A stretch of 8,507 nucleotides of DNA from CAMYLR01 sp039590215 (lineage in GTDB: Bacteria; Gemmatimonadota; Gemmatimonadetes; JACCXV01; JAHWKZ01), in assembly GCA_039590215.1 (NCBI GenBank), contig JBDHFX010000130.1, forward strand, positions 1 to 8,507. Reading direction: 5' to 3'. Position 1 is the first letter of the stretch. Each line of letters begins with the position of its first letter. The notes below the pieces were generated by a model that saw only the letters and a program-made list of their open reading frames with translations, searched no databases and was not told the DNA's origin. The position numbers and the translations under genes were made by a program. Shown piece after piece: positions 6,846-8,507 of the stretch.

Positions 6846-8003
6846 ATGCTCGCCTGCCAAAAGGGGGAGTTCTCGCTCCCCGACGACCTGCACTATCTGA
6901 ATTGCGCGTACATGTCACCGTTGCCAAAGCGAGCCGAGGCGCACGCCATTGCTGCGGTCGAGAAAAGCCGCGTCCCCTCGAACTACACATCCGACGATTG
7001 GTTTGGGGTGGCCGATCGTATCCGGCATCGCTTCGCCGAGCTCGTTCACCTGCCGGACCCGAAGCGGGTGGCGATCATCCCCGCCGCCTCTTACGGAATC
7101 GCCACGATCGCCGCCAATACGCCCGTCTCGTCGCACCAGAATATCGTGATCGTGGACGAGCAGTTTCCCAGCAACGTCTACTCATGGCGGCGGATCGCGG
7201 TTGACACCGGTGCCGAGCTGCGCACGGTTGCTCAGCCGGAGTCCACCGAGGACCGGGGCATGACTTGGAACCGCCGCATCTTGGAGTCGATCGATACCGA
7301 TACGGCGGTCGTCGCGCTGGGACCCGTCCATTGGTCCGATGGAACGCGCTTCGATCTCGAGGCGATCCGCGACCGCACGAGCGAAGTCGACGCGGCTTTC
7401 ATCGTCGATGGCACTCAATCGGTGGGCGCGTTGTCGTTCGATGCGGAGTTGATACGCCCGGACGCCCTCGTCTGTGCGAGCTACAAATGGCTCCTCGGCC
7501 CGTACTGTATCGGTGTCGCCTATTACGGGGAGCGTTACGATGGCGGCCTGCCGATCGAAGACAGCTGGATCAATCGTGAGGGAAGCGAGAACTTCAGCGC
7601 GGTCGCCAGTTACGTGGATACGTACCAACCGGGGGCCACGCGGTACGACGTCGGCGAGAAGAGCCACTTCATTCTGGGTCCGATGCTAGTCGCGGCGATC
7701 GAACTGCTGCTCGAGTGGGGGGTAGACGAGATTCAAGCGTACTGTGGCGAGTTGATGAGCGACGTGCTCGACCAGGCTCGCGATCTAGGCTATCGCGTCG
7801 AGGACGAGAGCTGGCGGGCGCATCATCTGGTCGGGATTCGGACACCGCCTCAAGTACCGCTCGATCGGTTGCAGAAGGCGCTCGCTGACCGGAACGTTTC
7901 GGTTTCTCTTCGCGGTTCTGCGATTCGGGTCTCACCGCACGTGTACAACGATGAGAATGACGTAGCTAAGCTGGCCGAAGCACTGGAGAAGGCCATCACA
8001 TGA
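6846..8003 (+). CDS. Class V aminotransferase-fold PLP-dependent enzyme
   Basis: A 385-residue cytosolic enzyme of the class V aminotransferase superfamily, which includes cysteine desulfurases, isopenicillin N epimerase-like proteins and kynureninase. The N-terminus has HYLNCAYMSPLPKRAEAH (residues 15-32), the substrate-entry loop typical of this branch. The PLP site is complete: Asp188 and Gln191 in IVDGTQSVG bind the cofactor ring, and Lys214 in ASYKWLLGP is the Schiff-base lysine, followed by the usual GP(Y) turn. No catalytic Cys loop of a true cysteine desulfurase is evident after the lysine, so NifS/SufS activity is unlikely. The C-terminal small domain runs to residue 385, so the length is normal. 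The ATG at 6846 is 5 bases after the dehydrogenase stop with only a weak AGGG ahead, consistent with translational coupling. The substrate is unknown; the neighbour suggests amino-acid-derived acyl chains. Confidence 0.88.
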   Translation: MLACQKGEFSLPDDLHYLNCAYMSPLPKRAEAHAIAAVEKSRVPSNYTSDDWFGVADRIRHRFAELVHLPDPKRVAIIPAASYGIATIAANTPVSSHQNIVIVDEQFPSNVYSWRRIAVDTGAELRTVAQPESTEDRGMTWNRRILESIDTDTAVVALGPVHWSDGTRFDLEAIRDRTSEVDAAFIVDGTQSVGALSFDAELIRPDALVCASYKWLLGPYCIGVAYYGERYDGGLPIEDSWINREGSENFSAVASYVDTYQPGATRYDVGEKSHFILGPMLVAAIELLLEWGVDEIQAYCGELMSDVLDQARDLGYRVEDESWRAHHLVGIRTPPQVPLDRLQKALADRNVSVSLRGSAIRVSPHVYNDENDVAKLAEALEKAIT

Positions 8004-8012
8004 GATTGAAGG

Positions 8013-8019
8013 AGGGTGT
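8013..8019 (+). promoter_or_regulatory. Ribosome binding site for the TPR-type gene
   Basis: GGAGG within GAAGGAGGGTGTGGC, 7 bases or so before the ATG at 8023, is among the best Shine-Dalgarno matches in the window. It starts 10 bases after the PLP-enzyme stop and fixes the start of the exported protein, suggesting that this gene is translated at a level independent of the genes ahead of it. Confidence 0.6.
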
Positions 8020-8022
8020 GGC

Positions 8023-8364
8023 ATGCTGTTGGAGTTGTTGACCGCCATCGTCGTAGTGAGTGGAGCGCCTGCCGACTCGGTGCCGCTCTACAGTAACCTC
8101 GGCGACTACCATCGCGAGATCAGCACATCTGAGCCGATGACCCAGAAGTATTTTGACCAGGGTATTCGCCTCGTTTACGCCTTCAACCACGCCGAAGCGA
8201 TACGGGCCTTCGATGAAGCCGCTCGACTCGACCCCAACTGTGCGATCTGCTACTGGGGCGCCGCGCTGGCGTATGGGCCGAACATCAACGCGGCGATGGA
8301 CTCGACCGCGTTCAGGCAGCGGTGGCCCGCAGGTCTCACGCCAGCAAGGTCGAGCGTGAGCTGA
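8023..8364 (+). CDS. TPR-type exported protein, N-terminal part before a frame change
   Basis: The frame opens with a hydrophobic leader (MLLELLTAIVVVSGA, cleavage likely soon after residue 17) and continues as a tetratricopeptide-like protein. MTQKYFDQGIRLVYAFNHAEAIRAFDEAARLDPNCAICYWGAALAYGPNINAAMD is the classic start of a family of long TPR proteins of unknown function, with the first helix pair ending in YWG-x-A-x-x-x-GPN-NA-M. After TAF (about residue 97) the frame gives RQRWPAGLTP and stops at 8362-8364, which no longer resembles the family. The similarity resumes in another frame (entry at 8313-8507). The gene is therefore frameshifted, either truly or by an assembly error. The Cys pair in NCAICYW is a family feature and is not a haem motif (no CxxCH). 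Confidence 0.75.
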   Translation: MLLELLTAIVVVSGAPADSVPLYSNLGDYHREISTSEPMTQKYFDQGIRLVYAFNHAEAIRAFDEAARLDPNCAICYWGAALAYGPNINAAMDSTAFRQRWPAGLTPARSSVS

Positions 8365-8507
8365 TCGACGCGCTGGCGATCCGCTACAGCGCCACGCCAA
8401 CCGCTGATCGGGAGCCGCTCGACCTGGCCTACGCCCGGGAGATGGTCGCGATCGCGGACCGCAATCGGGATGATCCCGATGTGCTGACGTTCGCGGCCGA
8501 ATCGCGG
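8313..8507 (+). pseudogene. Continuation of the TPR-type protein in a shifted frame, 3' end outside window
   Basis: From 8313 the frame two bases ahead of the upstream one stays open to the window end. It reads QAAVARRSHASKVERELIDALAIRYS, then ADREPLDLAYAREMVAIADRN and DDPDVLTFAAES. This matches how the TPR family continues after GPN-NA-M: an AAV-type helix, an RE-LI-AL-RY helix, an R-LD-AYA-AM helix and a DPD...AE helix. Compared with relatives as I remember them, the linker between the MD of the first part and RELI here is about four to eight residues short. A small deletion of a length not divisible by three would explain both the frame change and the gap. It has no start codon of its own with a ribosome site, so it belongs to the gene at 8023. 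Confidence 0.65.

Noticed and set aside
8240..8260. Cys-x-x-Cys (NCAIC) in the TPR-type protein as a haem c site
   Set aside because: The second Cys is followed by Tyr, not His, and the motif belongs to a TPR family pattern.

Overview
The window is about 8.5 kb of dense, GC-rich bacterial DNA with ten genes, two of them damaged or ambiguous at one end and one (or two) cut by the window edges. Two exported proteins look like outer-membrane beta-barrels, and there are also a lipoprotein and a secreted peptidoglycan-binding-like protein, so the host is Gram-negative. High GC, strong GGAGG-type ribosome sites, TSP3-linked barrels and this gene content would suit a Gemmatimonadota-like environmental lineage. 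That placement is an impression from sequence style and has not been tested. There are no tRNA or rRNA genes, CRISPR arrays, insertion sequences or phage genes.

Layout. (1) 1-876, minus strand: a small probable lipoprotein followed after 9 bases by the N-terminal part of a PaaA-like ferritin-fold di-iron protein that runs off the left edge. (2) 942-1496, plus: a DUF488 protein, divergent from the lipoprotein. (3) 1528-4069, an envelope block: a bare outer-membrane beta-barrel (minus), a secreted protein with a peptidoglycan-binding-like domain (plus), a near-perfect hairpin terminator, and a second barrel (minus). The second barrel is a paralogue of the first and carries two TSP3 calcium-binding repeats, a Glu-Pro linker and an unrecognised C-terminal domain. 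(4) 3930-5003, minus: an EamA/DMT-family ten-helix transporter whose reading frame runs unusually far into the next gene. (5) 5027-8507, plus: a probable operon of a sucrase/ferredoxin-like (Apd1-type) [2Fe-2S] protein, a short/branched-chain acyl-CoA dehydrogenase, a class V aminotransferase-fold PLP enzyme and a TPR-type exported protein. The TPR gene changes frame about 285 bases after its start and continues past the right edge.

Working together. The Apd1-like protein and the acyl-CoA dehydrogenase share an ATGA stop/start overlap, and the PLP enzyme begins 5 bases after the dehydrogenase. This points to co-expression of a redox protein, a branched acyl-CoA oxidation step and a PLP step. 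The two barrels and the peptidoglycan-binding-like protein look like an envelope module.

No established defence or mobile system is visible. The most interesting signals are the bis-histidinyl-type iron-sulphur protein coupled to an acyl-CoA dehydrogenase, and the barrel/TSP3 protein whose expected OmpA-like end is replaced by an unfamiliar domain.
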